Below are positions 17,099-26,153 of a DNA stretch of 64,000 bases, in pieces. The translations under genes and the position numbers were made by a program. Position 1 is the stretch's first letter, and every line of letters starts with the position of its first letter. Origin of the DNA: Brevibacillus panacihumi W25 (lineage in GTDB: Bacteria; Bacillota; Bacilli; Brevibacillales; Brevibacillaceae); the NCBI RefSeq assembly GCF_000503775.1, contig NZ_KI629786.1, positions 603,501 to 667,500 of the forward strand, read 5' to 3'. The notes under the pieces were generated by a model. That model was given only the letters and a program-made list of their open reading frames with translations. It did not search any database and was not told the DNA's origin.

Positions 17099-18313
17099 AT
17101 GTTACGCCAAGAAACCATCCAAATCATTCAATCTACAGTCCCTGTGTTGGAAGTGCACGGTACCGATATTACAAAACGATTCTATCAAATGATGTTTGCG
17201 AATCATCCAGAGCTGCTGAATATCTTTAACCACGCAAATCAAAAGAAAGGACGCCAACAGACTGCTTTGGCTAACGCCGTCTACGCCGCAGCCAAACACA
17301 TCGACCAATTGGAAACGATTCTCCCCGTTGTGAAGGAGATTGGCCATAAACACCGCAGCTTGGGGATCAAGCCCGAGCATTATCCGATCGTAGGAGAGAA
17401 TCTTTTGGCAGCGATCAAGGACGTATTGGGAGAGGCTGCGACAGATGAGATTATTCAGGCGTGGGCCGAAGCGTACGGGGTGATCGCGGATGCCTTCATC
17501 AGTGTGGAGGCGGATTTATATGAGAAAGCGGAGCAGCAGGAGGGAGGCTGGGAAGGATTTCGCCCCTTCCGCGTAGAGAAAAAGGTCACAGAGAGCGACG
17601 TCATCACCTCGTTCTATCTCGTTCCGCAGGACGGCAACAAGATTGCGAAGTTCGAACCCGGACAGTACGTGAGTGTAAGAATGGAGATCCCGGGCGAGAA
17701 GAATGTCCACATCCGCCAGTACAGCTTGTCAGACGCGCCAGGCAAACCGTATTACCGGATCTCCGTGAAGCGCGAGGACGGGCAAGCGAATCAGCCGGAG
17801 GGCAAGGTATCGACTTATCTGCATAAGCAGGTAGAGGAAGGAGACGTGCTTTGGCTGTCTGCTCCGGCAGGCGTGTTTACGCTGGATTTGAACGAAAGCC
17901 GTCCGATGGTGTTCTTGAGCGGCGGGGTCGGATTGACGCCGATGGTCAGCATGCTGCATACCCTTTTGGAGAAAAATCCGAGCCATCAAGCAACCTTCAT
18001 TCACTCTGCGCATAACGGAAATGTGCATGCAATGAAAGATAAAATAGAAGAGTTGGCACAGAAGCACGAACAAGTCTCGGTATTTTGGGCGTACACAGAA
18101 CCGACAGTGCAAGATCGAGAAAGGAAAGCCTACCATAAAGAGGGCTATATCGACCTTGGCTGGCTAAAAGAAGTGCTGGCGACGACCAACGCCAGATTCT
18201 ATCTCTGCGGACCAGTACCGTTCATGAGTGCGATGAAAGGACTCCTGTTGCAATGCGGAGTAGCGGAGTCCGACATTCATTGGGAATTTTTCGGTCCGGC
18301 CGCTACTTTGTAG
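17099..18313 (+). CDS. hmp: Flavohaemoglobin, nitric oxide dioxygenase
   Basis: 404 residues, full length for Hmp. Globin domain (1-140) with distal Tyr29 and Gln53, and proximal His85 (KHRSLGIKPEHYPIVGE). FAD-binding domain with RQYSLSDAPG, and NAD-binding domain with FLSGGVGLTPMVSML and YLCGPVPFM. It oxidises NO to nitrate with O2 and NADH in the cytosol. A strong GAGGAGG site precedes ATG 17099. An Fnr-type site sits upstream. The 3' end overlaps a convergent Crp/Fnr gene by 11 bases. The same window encodes a NO synthase, so the cell may both make and remove NO. Confidence 0.95.
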   Translation: MLRQETIQIIQSTVPVLEVHGTDITKRFYQMMFANHPELLNIFNHANQKKGRQQTALANAVYAAAKHIDQLETILPVVKEIGHKHRSLGIKPEHYPIVGENLLAAIKDVLGEAATDEIIQAWAEAYGVIADAFISVEADLYEKAEQQEGGWEGFRPFRVEKKVTESDVITSFYLVPQDGNKIAKFEPGQYVSVRMEIPGEKNVHIRQYSLSDAPGKPYYRISVKREDGQANQPEGKVSTYLHKQVEEGDVLWLSAPAGVFTLDLNESRPMVFLSGGVGLTPMVSMLHTLLEKNPSHQATFIHSAHNGNVHAMKDKIEELAQKHEQVSVFWAYTEPTVQDRERKAYHKEGYIDLGWLKEVLATTNARFYLCGPVPFMSAMKGLLLQCGVAESDIHWEFFGPAATL

Positions 18314-18830
18314 GCGGAGGGTTGCTCGCTGCAGCAACCTGTGCCCGCAGCAGACGGTTGACGGTCTCGCGCCTCAGCCCGATCAATTGCCCGATCTCGT
18401 CTTGCGTCAATACATCGGTCAATGTCGTTGGCGCGATATAGGCTTGAAACCAGCGCTCCAGCTTCTCCAGCTTTTTGGCGGGAGTCACCTCTGTCAACTG
18501 GTCGATTCGCTGCTGCATCATCCGCAGCTTGTCTTGTAGCTGCTTGGCGATGGCAAGGCATTTCTCCGGGTTTTGCTGCAAAGTGGGATACCACTCGCTC
18601 TCGGGCAAAACATCAACCTCGCAGGTCACAAGCGCGACCGCTGTTCCGTAGTATGGATTCGGACTGATGAGAGAGTGATGCGGGATGATCTCATCAGGGA
18701 CGATGATATTCACCAAAATGGTGCTTCCATCTTCATGCACGCGCAGGATTTTCAGCAATCCGCTTTTGAGATGATAGAGAGGTCCTGATTCTCCCTGCCG
18801 AAAAAGCGTTTCACCTTTATGCAACCTCAT
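18303..18830 (-). CDS. Crp/Fnr-family transcriptional regulator
   Basis: 175 residues: a shortened cyclic-nucleotide-binding-like sensor domain (KGETLFRQGESGPLYHLKSGLLKI), a dimer helix (EKCLAIAKQLQDKLRMMQQRIDQL) and a C-terminal HTH_Crp domain (LTQDEIGQLIGLRRETVNRLLR). There is no N-terminal cysteine cluster, so it is not a classic iron-sulphur Fnr. ATG 18830 has a GGAGG site. Convergence with hmp and the TGTGA-N6-TCACA site before hmp suggest that it controls the NO/oxygen response. That link is inferred from position. Confidence 0.85.
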   Translation of the reverse strand: MRLHKGETLFRQGESGPLYHLKSGLLKILRVHEDGSTILVNIIVPDEIIPHHSLISPNPYYGTAVALVTCEVDVLPESEWYPTLQQNPEKCLAIAKQLQDKLRMMQQRIDQLTEVTPAKKLEKLERWFQAYIAPTTLTDVLTQDEIGQLIGLRRETVNRLLRAQVAAASNPPPTK

Positions 18831-18936
18831 AAATATGCCTCCAATGAAACAGCGAGGGATGCTTGCTCATCCTCTTCGCTGTTTTTTGTCATGCTGATTA
18901 TAACAAGACAGGATCATGGAAGCGAATCCTCTCTAT

Positions 18937-18966
18937 CGTTCGGAAATAATGAGTAAAAACCGAACG
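18937..18966 (+). promoter_or_regulatory. PurR operator: two inverted PurBoxes
   Basis: CGTTCGG (18937-18943) and CCGAACG (18960-18966) are inverted PurBoxes with A/T flanks (AAAAACCGAACG on the plus strand, ATTTCCGAACG on the minus strand), separated by 16 bases as in Bacillus purine operators. A TATAAT -10 box follows at 18986-18991. This places the permease-phosphoribosyltransferase operon under PurR and PRPP control. Confidence 0.75.
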
Positions 18967-18997
18967 TTCGACAATATTCTCGTTGTATAATAAATAA

Positions 18998-19077
18998 AAC
19001 ACGAATGATAAAGTAAATTATATTGAAATCAATCGGTAATCATGTTAGTTTAAGGTGTATTCATTCGTAGTTTCAGG
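18998..19077 (+). other. Long-range stem in the leader of the NCS2 permease operon
   Basis: ACGAATGA (about 19001-19008) can pair with TCATTCGT (about 19061-19068) in the untranslated leader. The conserved core of purine riboswitches (TATA…GTTTCTACC) was looked for and is absent. A role is not claimed. Confidence 0.3.
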
Positions 19078-19107
19078 ATTGAAATAGAGAAAAGGGGAAC
19101 GAGAGAA

Positions 19108-20169
19108 ATGGAATGGAAAGATATTGTCGCGGCACTCAGCGTCGTGCTCAACGGCTTGCCGCAGGGGTTGCTCGCGCTATCGCTCGGTTTTGCTTCTGTC
19201 CCTACGGCCTTGGCGTTTTTGGTAGGGGCGGCAGGTAATGCAATGACTGGATCGGTTGCAGTCGTTTCCTACCAAGCTGAGACGATTGCGGTGGCAGGGA
19301 CGATGGGAAAAAGCATGCGGGACCGGATCTCGATGGTTTTTCTCGGGGGAGCGATCATGACCGTCATCGGTCTGTTTGGCCTTTTGGAGAAGATTGTAGA
19401 TTTTATCGGACCTGTCATCACCAACGGCATGATGGCCGGGGTCGGAATCATGCTGGCAAAGGTATCCTGGGATATGGCCCGCAACAACATGTCCGTCGGA
19501 ATCACATCGATGGCGAGTGGTTTGCTTACGTATTTCATCACCAAAGACCTGGTGTACACGATTACGATTTCCGTCATTCTCTCCAGCCTGGTCTCGAATA
19601 TCCTCAAGCAGGATACGGCGATCAAGCCTTTGGAAAATGACCGTTTCAAGCTGCAAAAGCTGTCCTTCGCGTCGCATATTTGGCGCGGCGCCATGGCGAT
19701 GGTCTGCTTGAACATCGGGGCCAACATCGCGTTCGGGCAAATCAACGGAAAAATTGCCAATACGGATGTCAACATTGATACCCTGACCATTATCAGCAGC
19801 GTGGCGGATATGGCGTCTGCCTTGTTTGGCGGTGCCCCGGTAGAGGCGATCATTTCGGCTACTTCCGGTGCCCCGAATCCGGTAGCATCGGGTGTACTGA
19901 TGATGATCCTGATGGCTGCGATCTTGTTTGCGGGCTTGCTGCCAAAGATCGGCCGCTATATTCCGAGTGAGTCGATCGCCGGTTTCTTGTTTGTTCTGGG
20001 TGCGATCGTAACCGCTCCGGGCAATGCGATGGCTGCACTGACTGCCGAAGATCCGTCTTCCACTCTTGTTGGCGGTATGACCATGGTCGTCACAGCGATT
20101 TCTGATCCGTTCTTCGGGATGCTTGCCGGATTAGTAATGAGAGCGTTGATTAGCGTGTTTGGCATGTAA
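19108..20169 (+). CDS. NCS2-type nucleobase permease
   Basis: 353 residues, about ten to twelve membrane segments. It resembles the AzgA/NCS2 group of xanthine, uracil and purine permeases (NGLPQGLLALSLGFASVPTALAFLVGAAGNAMTGSVAVVSYQAETIA; the C-terminal half has SATSGAPNPVASGVLMM). It is shorter than most NCS2 proteins (about 430). PurBoxes upstream and a phosphoribosyltransferase downstream point to purine base salvage, with uptake across the cytoplasmic membrane. The particular base is not visible. Confidence 0.82.
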   Translation: MEWKDIVAALSVVLNGLPQGLLALSLGFASVPTALAFLVGAAGNAMTGSVAVVSYQAETIAVAGTMGKSMRDRISMVFLGGAIMTVIGLFGLLEKIVDFIGPVITNGMMAGVGIMLAKVSWDMARNNMSVGITSMASGLLTYFITKDLVYTITISVILSSLVSNILKQDTAIKPLENDRFKLQKLSFASHIWRGAMAMVCLNIGANIAFGQINGKIANTDVNIDTLTIISSVADMASALFGGAPVEAIISATSGAPNPVASGVLMMILMAAILFAGLLPKIGRYIPSESIAGFLFVLGAIVTAPGNAMAALTAEDPSSTLVGGMTMVVTAISDPFFGMLAGLVMRALISVFGM

Positions 20170-20191
20170 GAGAGATCGAGGAGGGAGTTTC

Positions 20192-20746
20192 GTGGAAAAG
20201 ACATATACATTGGAAGTAGCAGGCGTCACAAGAACGTTGCCGATCATTCAGATCGCAGATGATCTGAGCATCGCCAGCTTTGTGATTTTGGGAGATACAG
20301 AGCTGGTGACGGCTGCAGCGCCGCTCTTGGCGGAAAAGCTGCCAGAGGTGGACGTGCTGATTACAGCCGAGGCCAAGGGAATTCCCTTGATTTTTGAAAT
20401 CTCTCGGCTGCTCCAGATGAAAAAATACTATGTAGCTCGGAAAAGCACCAAACCGTATATGGAATCTCCTTTAATTAACGAGGTAGTGTCCATCACGACG
20501 CAGAAAACACAGATCCTTTGCCTGGATGGCGCAGATGCGGCCGAAATAAAAGGCAAGCGGGTGGCGATCATCGATGATGTGATCAGCACAGGCAAGTCCC
20601 TATTGGCGATTGAGGAATTGGTCAACAAGGCTGGGGGCCATGTCGTAGCTCGTGCAGCCATTCTTGCAGAGGGCAGTGCCGCCGAGCGCGATGACATCCT
20701 GTTTTTGCAGGAGCTGCCATTGTTTCCGCACGCGAAAAACGAATAG
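20192..20746 (+). CDS. Purine phosphoribosyltransferase-like protein
   Basis: About 184 residues of the type I phosphoribosyltransferase fold. The PRPP loop is RVAIIDDVISTGKSLLAI, and the flexible N-terminal half has VDVLITAEAKGIPLIFEISRLL, similar to adenine and xanthine phosphoribosyltransferases. It would convert an imported base and PRPP to the nucleotide. GTG 20192 behind GAGGAGGG is chosen; the open frame starting at 20159 overlaps the permease. It forms a two-gene operon with the permease under a PurR operator. Confidence 0.83.
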   Translation: MEKTYTLEVAGVTRTLPIIQIADDLSIASFVILGDTELVTAAAPLLAEKLPEVDVLITAEAKGIPLIFEISRLLQMKKYYVARKSTKPYMESPLINEVVSITTQKTQILCLDGADAAEIKGKRVAIIDDVISTGKSLLAIEELVNKAGGHVVARAAILAEGSAAERDDILFLQELPLFPHAKNE

Positions 20747-20759
20747 CAAAGAACTTGCC

Positions 20760-20795
20760 AGGTGCTGACCTACTCTGAAGGTCGGCGCCTTTTTA
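20760..20795 (+). terminator. Terminator of the purine salvage operon
   Basis: AGGTGCTGACCT pairs with AGGTCGGCGCCT (two G-T pairs), followed by TTTTT. Confidence 0.75.
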
Positions 20796-20913
20796 TGATG
20801 AAAGGTTTTTTCCAGATAAAATTTCATTTTCACTAGTTCTCAAATTAATAAGAATGAACTAAAATGAATGAATATAAATGACTGACGATATTGACTCTTT
20901 CCTCAATTTCTAG

Positions 20914-20942
20914 TTGACAATTAACTTGTAAAATCATAAGAT
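20914..20942 (+). promoter_or_regulatory. Sigma-A promoter of the dehydrogenase/aminotransferase operon
   Basis: TTGACA (20914-20919), a 17-base spacer and TAAGAT (20937-20942). No riboswitch or operator is recognised in the remaining leader up to 21000. Confidence 0.6.
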
Positions 20943-20999
20943 ATTATATCGTTGCATAAACATACGTTATTTTGAATAAATGCACAGGGAGATGTCAGC

Positions 21000-22094
21000 A
21001 TGTATACCATCCCAGGCCCGGGCAAGTATGTACGAGAAGCTGGTTTGTTGGAAGAAGTAGGTTCCTACATCAAGGAATTTGGCGATAGCGCTCTGTTTAT
21101 AGGTGGGAAAACCGCTTTGTCAGTAGTAGAGACCAAGGTCAAGAACTCCTTGGACAACGATAAAGTAGAAAACAAAGGTTTTGAATGGTACGGCGGCGAG
21201 TGCTCCTGGTCGCAAGTAGAGCGATTGAGCCAGATCGTACAGGAGAAAAAGCCACAGGTGATCGTCGCAGTCGGCGGCGGCAAGGCGATTGACACGGTTA
21301 AAGCAGTCGCTTACGCAGTGAAGCTGCCTGTCCTGGCGATCCCGACCATTGCGGCGACCTGCGCGCCTGCAACACCCATCGCCATCATGTATGACGACGA
21401 AGGGACTTTTATTGAAATCAGCCATCGCTCCAAGGCGCCGAGCGTCGTGCTCGTTGATTCCGATGTGATCGCGAAAGCCTCCCATCGTTTCCTGGTCGCG
21501 GGGATCGGGGATACGTTGGCGAAGTGGTTTGAATCCTCGGTATCTGTGAAAAAGAGTCAGCCTACCGCGTTGAACCGAAGCGCCGTGAAGCTGGCCAATG
21601 AACTCTATCATCTATTGCTGGAGAAAGGTCCTTCCGCGGTCGAGACGATCAAGCAGGGGAGGGTGGATCAATCCGTAAATGACGTCATCGACAGCATTAT
21701 TCTGATTAGCGGAAGCGTCAGCGGTTACGGCGGGGATGACTGCCGGACGGCTGCAGCGCATGCGATTTACTCCGGGTTAACGATCTTCCCGGAAATCCAC
21801 GACACCTACCATGGCGAGATTGTTGCTTTTGGCATTTTGTCCCAGCTGGTGCTGGAAGGCAGAAGCGAAGAGGAGATTCGCGAGCTGATTGCCTTCTACC
21901 AAAAAGTAGAGCTTCCCTACACATTGGAAGATATGGCGGTAAAAGACCTGACCCCGGAAGACTGGAAGCGTCTTGGAGAAGTGACGGTCGAGATCGAGGA
22001 TATGGCGAACATGCCGTTTGCGGTTACACCTGACATGGTGGTCCATGCCGTACAGGGAGCCGACCAAATCGGAAGGAAGGTAAAACAGCAATGA
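21000..22094 (+). CDS. Iron-containing alcohol dehydrogenase family (GldA/YbdH-like)
   Basis: 364 residues. Nucleotide-binding GGGKAIDTVKAVAY, the TIAATCAPATP loop, and metal ligands in AGIGDTLAKWFE (Asp) and HAIYSGLTIFPEIHDTYHGEIVAFG (two His). The closest class is glycerol dehydrogenase and the hydroxycarboxylate dehydrogenase HcxA (YbdH), which reduces 2-oxo acids. It overlaps the aminotransferase gene by four bases (ATGA). An HcxA-type role, reducing the keto acid made by the aminotransferase, is an attractive inference; a glycerol role is less likely in this setting. Confidence 0.8.
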   Translation: MYTIPGPGKYVREAGLLEEVGSYIKEFGDSALFIGGKTALSVVETKVKNSLDNDKVENKGFEWYGGECSWSQVERLSQIVQEKKPQVIVAVGGGKAIDTVKAVAYAVKLPVLAIPTIAATCAPATPIAIMYDDEGTFIEISHRSKAPSVVLVDSDVIAKASHRFLVAGIGDTLAKWFESSVSVKKSQPTALNRSAVKLANELYHLLLEKGPSAVETIKQGRVDQSVNDVIDSIILISGSVSGYGGDDCRTAAAHAIYSGLTIFPEIHDTYHGEIVAFGILSQLVLEGRSEEEIRELIAFYQKVELPYTLEDMAVKDLTPEDWKRLGEVTVEIEDMANMPFAVTPDMVVHAVQGADQIGRKVKQQ

Positions 22095-23209
22095 AACTGG
22101 AGAACATGGTCCGCAAAGTATACCCGAACCTGATGCCGTATGTCTGTCAATTGGCTGACCTGCCGATCGAAGAGATGAAGCAGGCATTGGGTAAAGAACA
22201 GGTGTACAAGCTGAGCTTCAACGAAAATCCGCTCGGCCCTTCACCCAAAGCGGTAAAGGCAATGCAAGAAGCCTTGCTCCAGTTGAATCTGTATCCCAGT
22301 TCTACAGGGGATGCGCTGCTGGCACGGATCGGGGATAAGGAAGGCGTAGAGGCAAAGAACGTCATCTTGTCCAACGGTGCAGATGAAATGATCATCCTGG
22401 TGGCCCAAACCTTCCTGGAGCCTGAAGACGAGGTGATCATTCCCGAGGTGAGCTTTGTCCAGTATCTGGCATCCACGCATATGATGGGAGCAAAACCCGT
22501 TTTTTCTCCGATGAAGGAAGATCTGGGCGTGGATCTGGATGCGATCATCGAACGCATCACCCCGGCTACCAAAACCGTGTTTTTATGCAATCCGAACAAT
22601 CCGACAGGTACTGTGATTCCGGCGGACGAGCTGCGCGCCTTCCTGAAACGCGTACCGGAGAACGTCCTTGTCGTAATCGACGAGGCGTATCACGAATATG
22701 CAGACGATCCGGAATATCTCTCTTCGGTAGAGTTCGTCAAAACGTATAAAAATGTATTTGTCATTCGCACCTTCTCCAAAATCTATTCCCTGGCGGCAGC
22801 GCGCATCGGCTACGGAATCGGACAGGAGGAGCTGATCGAGGCGATCCATCACGTTCGACCGCCCTTTAACGTGAACAGCATCGCGCAGGCAGGCGCGCTG
22901 GCAAGTCTGGACGACGAACAGCATGTGTCCGAGTCAAGACGAATCAACCAGTTTGGCAGAAAGCTGCTGGCTGAACTGTTTGACGAGTTGGGCATGAAGT
23001 ACCTGAAAAGCGCGACCAACTTTGTCTGTGTCGATACAGGACGAGACAGCGGCTACATGTTTGACCAGTTGGCGAAGCACGGTGTCATCGTGCGCAACCT
23101 TGCTGGCTACGGAATGACGACCTCATTGCGCGTGTCCATCGGTCAGCCTGAAGAAATGCAGGCCTTCGCTGCAGCCATGAGAGAAATACTTGAAAAAGAA
23201 GAGAAATAA
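22091..23209 (+). CDS. HisC-like class I/II aminotransferase
   Basis: 372 residues of the PLP-dependent histidinol-phosphate aminotransferase group: SFNENPLGPSPKAV near the start, DEAYHEYAD, and the PLP lysine in RTFSKIYSLAAARIGYG. No other his genes are near. It is cotranscribed with an iron-type dehydrogenase and an NMT1/SsuA-type importer, so it more likely acts on an imported amino compound or its keto acid than in histidine synthesis. Confidence 0.83.
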   Translation: MKLENMVRKVYPNLMPYVCQLADLPIEEMKQALGKEQVYKLSFNENPLGPSPKAVKAMQEALLQLNLYPSSTGDALLARIGDKEGVEAKNVILSNGADEMIILVAQTFLEPEDEVIIPEVSFVQYLASTHMMGAKPVFSPMKEDLGVDLDAIIERITPATKTVFLCNPNNPTGTVIPADELRAFLKRVPENVLVVIDEAYHEYADDPEYLSSVEFVKTYKNVFVIRTFSKIYSLAAARIGYGIGQEELIEAIHHVRPPFNVNSIAQAGALASLDDEQHVSESRRINQFGRKLLAELFDELGMKYLKSATNFVCVDTGRDSGYMFDQLAKHGVIVRNLAGYGMTTSLRVSIGQPEEMQAFAAAMREILEKEEK

Positions 23210-23221
23210 GGGGGAAGTACC

Positions 23222-24262
23222 ATGAAGAAGTTCAAATTTTTATTGTTGTCCGCACTGCTGAGCGTGGGCTTGGCCGGATGTGGCGGTGGCAATGCTGGAT
23301 CATCGGCTCCAAGCCAACCAGCGGAAGGCTCTAACCAGGCTGCCCAGCCTGCTGAGAATGCTTCCAAAACACCGCTCAAGGTGACACTGCCAACCTGGAC
23401 AGGCTATGGCCCATTGTTCCTGGCGAAAGAAAAAGGATTTTTTGAAAAGCACGGTTTGAACGTAGAATTGTCGACGATTGAAGGCTTGGCGGAGCGCAAG
23501 GCAGCACTGGCGGGGGGGGGGGTAGACGGCATGGCGACAGCACTGGACGTACAGGTCACGCTGGCGGCTTCCGGAGTGCCGATGCAAGTGGTATGGCTGC
23601 TGGATGATTCTTATGGCGGCGACGGCATCATTGCGAAGAACGAAATCAAGACACCTGCGGACCTGAAAGGCAAAAAAGTGGCGTTTGAACAGGGATCTAC
23701 CAGTCACTTGCTCTTGCTGACTGCCCTCAAGCAAGCCAATTTGACAGATAAAGATGTAGAAATGGTGCAAATGTCTGCCGGAGATGCCGGAGCTGCTTTC
23801 GTAGCGGGTCAAGTCGATGCTGCGGTTACGTGGGAGCCATGGTTGTCCAAAGCTTCCCAGGCTGATGGCGGCGTACTGGTGACGACAAAAGAACTGTCCG
23901 GGATCATTGTGGATACGGTTGGTTTCCGTAAAGACGTCATTGAAAAACGTCCTGACGATGTAAAAGCATTTGTCGCAGCGATGGCTGAAGCGATGGACTA
24001 CTGGAAAGAAAACGCAGACGAGTCCAACGAAATCATGGCCAAAGGTCTGAAAATCGATTTGGCAGAGTTCACAGGTACGGTTCCAGGCTTGAAATTCCTG
24101 CACAAGGAAGAGAACAAGGAACTCTTTGGTACTGCTGACAAGCAAGGAAATATCTATCAATCCACTCAGAACGCAATCGACTTCTATCTCGAGCAAAAGC
24201 TGATTGATCAGGCTCCTAAAGTGGAAGATGTACTGAATCCAACGTTTGTTGCCGGACTGTAG
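23222..24262 (+). CDS. ABC importer substrate-binding lipoprotein 1 (NMT1/SsuA type)
   Basis: 346 residues. Signal peptide with lipobox LAGC (Cys about 20), a low-complexity linker, then an NMT1/SsuA domain (TWTGYGPLFLAKEKGFFEKHGLNVEL, GGVDGMATALD, AFEQGSTSHLLL variants, AAVTWEPW). Such proteins bind sulphonates, nitrate, taurine or thiamine precursors. A run of eleven G at 23512-23522 encodes Ala-Gly-Gly-Gly-Val inside the ligand domain. As read, the frame is intact, but the run is prone to slippage. A hairpin follows the stop before the permease gene. Confidence 0.86.
   Translation: MKKFKFLLLSALLSVGLAGCGGGNAGSSAPSQPAEGSNQAAQPAENASKTPLKVTLPTWTGYGPLFLAKEKGFFEKHGLNVELSTIEGLAERKAALAGGGVDGMATALDVQVTLAASGVPMQVVWLLDDSYGGDGIIAKNEIKTPADLKGKKVAFEQGSTSHLLLLTALKQANLTDKDVEMVQMSAGDAGAAFVAGQVDAAVTWEPWLSKASQADGGVLVTTKELSGIIVDTVGFRKDVIEKRPDDVKAFVAAMAEAMDYWKENADESNEIMAKGLKIDLAEFTGTVPGLKFLHKEENKELFGTADKQGNIYQSTQNAIDFYLEQKLIDQAPKVEDVLNPTFVAGL
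23512..23522 (+). repeat. Homopolymer of 11 G inside a substrate-binding protein gene
   Basis: Eleven consecutive G, read as part of Ala-Gly-Gly-Gly-Val. Loss or gain of one base would truncate the protein about 100 residues in and remove the ligand-binding domain. Confidence 0.9.
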
Positions 24263-24263
24263 A

Positions 24264-24290
24264 GGAGTGCCCCACTGGGCCTCCTTTTCT
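24264..24290 (+). terminator. Intra-operon hairpin after substrate-binding gene 1
   Basis: GGAG-GCCC (24264-24272, one bulged T) pairs with GGGCCTCC (24277-24284), followed by TTTT. It probably lowers permease expression relative to the binding protein. Confidence 0.55.
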
Positions 24291-24369
24291 CATGCCGCCT
24301 GGGCAGATCACCCGGACGGCGCGTATAGAACGGGAGACTATTATTTTTTGGAAAAATGAGGGATGACAG

Positions 24370-25167
24370 ATGTGGAAGAATGTCTTTACCCCGAAAAAGG
24401 AGATCGCCAAACCGTTGTACTCCGGGGCGGGGATTGCTACGTTTCTCTTGCTGCTGCTCGTCTGGTCCGTGCTCACGTACGGGGGGTTTGTGAACGCGCT
24501 GTTCCTGCCAGCACCTGACAAGATTGTGACTACAGCCGTTTCCATGTTCCAAAGCGGTGAAATCCTTGGCGATATCGGGATAAGCTTCTCCCGTGTCCTC
24601 TCCGGATTTATACTGGCGGCCTTGATTGGAGTGCCGCTTGGAATGCTGATGGGCTCGCTGCGGATTATGGAAGGGGCCTTTGAACCGATTATTGGCTTTA
24701 TTCGTTATATGCCGGCTTCCGCCTTTATTCCGCTGTTTATCCTGTGGATCGGCTTGGGCGAAGGGGAGAAGATGGCTGTTATCTTCTTCGGAACCTTCTT
24801 TCAGCTGACGTTGATGGTGATGGATGTCACCAAGAATGTACAGAACGAACTGATCGAGGTTTCCTATACCTTGGGAGCGAAAAAGCTGCAGCTGTTTCGA
24901 CGCGTGATCCTGCCGGCTTCGATGCCAGGGATCGTGGACACGTTGCGCATTACGTTTGGCTGGGCATGGACCTATCTCGTCGTTGCTGAGCTGGTCGGGG
25001 CATCCGAGGGGCTTGGTTACATGATTATGCAAGCTTCGCGCTTCCTCAAGCCTGACAAGATCATCGTGGGAATCCTGATTATCGGTCTCATGGGATTGAT
25101 CATGGATATCATCTTCAAGATGATTTATCGTGCATCTTTCTCCTGGATGAGAAAGGAAGGGTCATAA
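24370..25167 (+). CDS. ABC importer permease 1 (SsuC/TauC type)
   Basis: 265 residues, six membrane segments, with the BPD_transp_1 EAA-type loop VSYTLGAKKLQLFRRVILPASMPGIVDTLRI. It follows the binding protein and precedes its ATPase by one base. It is the membrane pore for the unknown substrate of importer 1. Confidence 0.86.
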   Translation: MWKNVFTPKKEIAKPLYSGAGIATFLLLLLVWSVLTYGGFVNALFLPAPDKIVTTAVSMFQSGEILGDIGISFSRVLSGFILAALIGVPLGMLMGSLRIMEGAFEPIIGFIRYMPASAFIPLFILWIGLGEGEKMAVIFFGTFFQLTLMVMDVTKNVQNELIEVSYTLGAKKLQLFRRVILPASMPGIVDTLRITFGWAWTYLVVAELVGASEGLGYMIMQASRFLKPDKIIVGILIIGLMGLIMDIIFKMIYRASFSWMRKEGS

Positions 25168-25168
25168 G

Positions 25169-25951
25169 ATGACAACGCCAAAACTAGTGATCGATAACGT
25201 AGGCAAAGTTTTCTCTACCAAAAGCGGCAAGGTAACCGCTTTGGATCAAACCTCTTTTACCGTGCAGGAAGGCGAGTTTGTCACGATTCTCGGCCCTTCC
25301 GGCTGCGGGAAGTCTACGATTCTGCGCGTCGTTGCCGGACTGGAGGAGCCGACCACCGGACATGTCTATCTGGATGGGAAGGAAATCCACGGACCTGGCC
25401 CGGACCGCGGCATGGTGTTTCAATCGTACACGCTATACCCCTGGCTGACTGTAAAGCAAAATATCACCTTTGGTCTGGATTTGAAGGGTGTACCCAAGAA
25501 GCAGCAGGATGAGATTGCCCAGCATTATTTGGAGCTGATCGGGCTTTCAGGCTTTGACAAGCATTACCCGATCCAGTTGTCCGGCGGGATGAAGCAGCGT
25601 GTCGCGATCGCCCGTGCGCTTGCCAACGAGCCTGAGATTTTGCTGATGGACGAGCCTTTCGGGGCATTGGACGCACAGACGCGGGCGATCATGCAGGAGA
25701 TTTTGCTGAAGGTGTGGGAGGAATCGAAAAAAACGATTCTGTTTATCACGCATGATGTCGAAGAGTCTATCTTCCTGGGTGATTCCATCTATGTCATGAC
25801 GGCAAGGCCGGGACGCTTGAAGAAGAATATCAAGGTGCCGCTGCCTCGTCCCCGCGACTACCAGAACAAGAGCAGCGAGGAGTTTTTGGCGCTGAAGCTC
25901 GAATTGCTGGAGTTGATTCGGGAAGAGAGCCTTAAGGCGGTTAAGCCTTAG
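25169..25951 (+). CDS. ABC importer ATPase 1 (SsuB/TauB type)
   Basis: 260 residues. Walker [11 protein letters not shown]-loop FQSYTLYPW, signature [15 protein letters not shown], Walker B ILLMDEPF and H-loop ITHDVEES. It powers importer 1 on the cytosolic face of the membrane. Last gene of the transcript that begins with the alcohol dehydrogenase; a terminator-like hairpin follows. Confidence 0.88.
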   Translation: MTTPKLVIDNVGKVFSTKSGKVTALDQTSFTVQEGEFVTILGPSGCGKSTILRVVAGLEEPTTGHVYLDGKEIHGPGPDRGMVFQSYTLYPWLTVKQNITFGLDLKGVPKKQQDEIAQHYLELIGLSGFDKHYPIQLSGGMKQRVAIARALANEPEILLMDEPFGALDAQTRAIMQEILLKVWEESKKTILFITHDVEESIFLGDSIYVMTARPGRLKKNIKVPLPRPRDYQNKSSEEFLALKLELLELIREESLKAVKP

Positions 25952-25971
25952 TCTATTGTAATCAGCATAAT

Positions 25972-26003
25972 GACGCGGGTATTTGATGTATCCGCGTCCT
26001 TTT
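25972..26003 (+). terminator. Terminator-like hairpin after importer 1
   Basis: GACGCGG (25972-25978) pairs with CCGCGTC (25992-25998), followed by CTTTTG; the T-run is short. Confidence 0.5.
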
Positions 26004-26153
26004 GATTTGGTGGTCCCCCAGCTTTAATAGCTTATTGTATGCCAGATGTACCTTCATTCTGCATGAGCATCTTCCAACTAAAAACAAGAGTGAAAGAATT
26101 GAATGGAAAATGATTTTTCGATATGATGTCCCAAGGAGCAAGTTTTTTGTTAT

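Noticed and set aside
19000..19107. Purine riboswitch before the NCS2 permease gene
   Set aside because: The leader has a long-range stem, but the conserved core of purine riboswitches is absent; PurBoxes explain the regulation.
20796..20999. TPP riboswitch before the dehydrogenase/NMT1 importer operon
   Set aside because: Neither the CTGAGA element nor the other conserved TPP motif is present in this leader or before importer 2.
21065..21611. Minus-strand frames inside the iron-type dehydrogenase gene
   Set aside because: Antisense shadows of a well-recognised gene.
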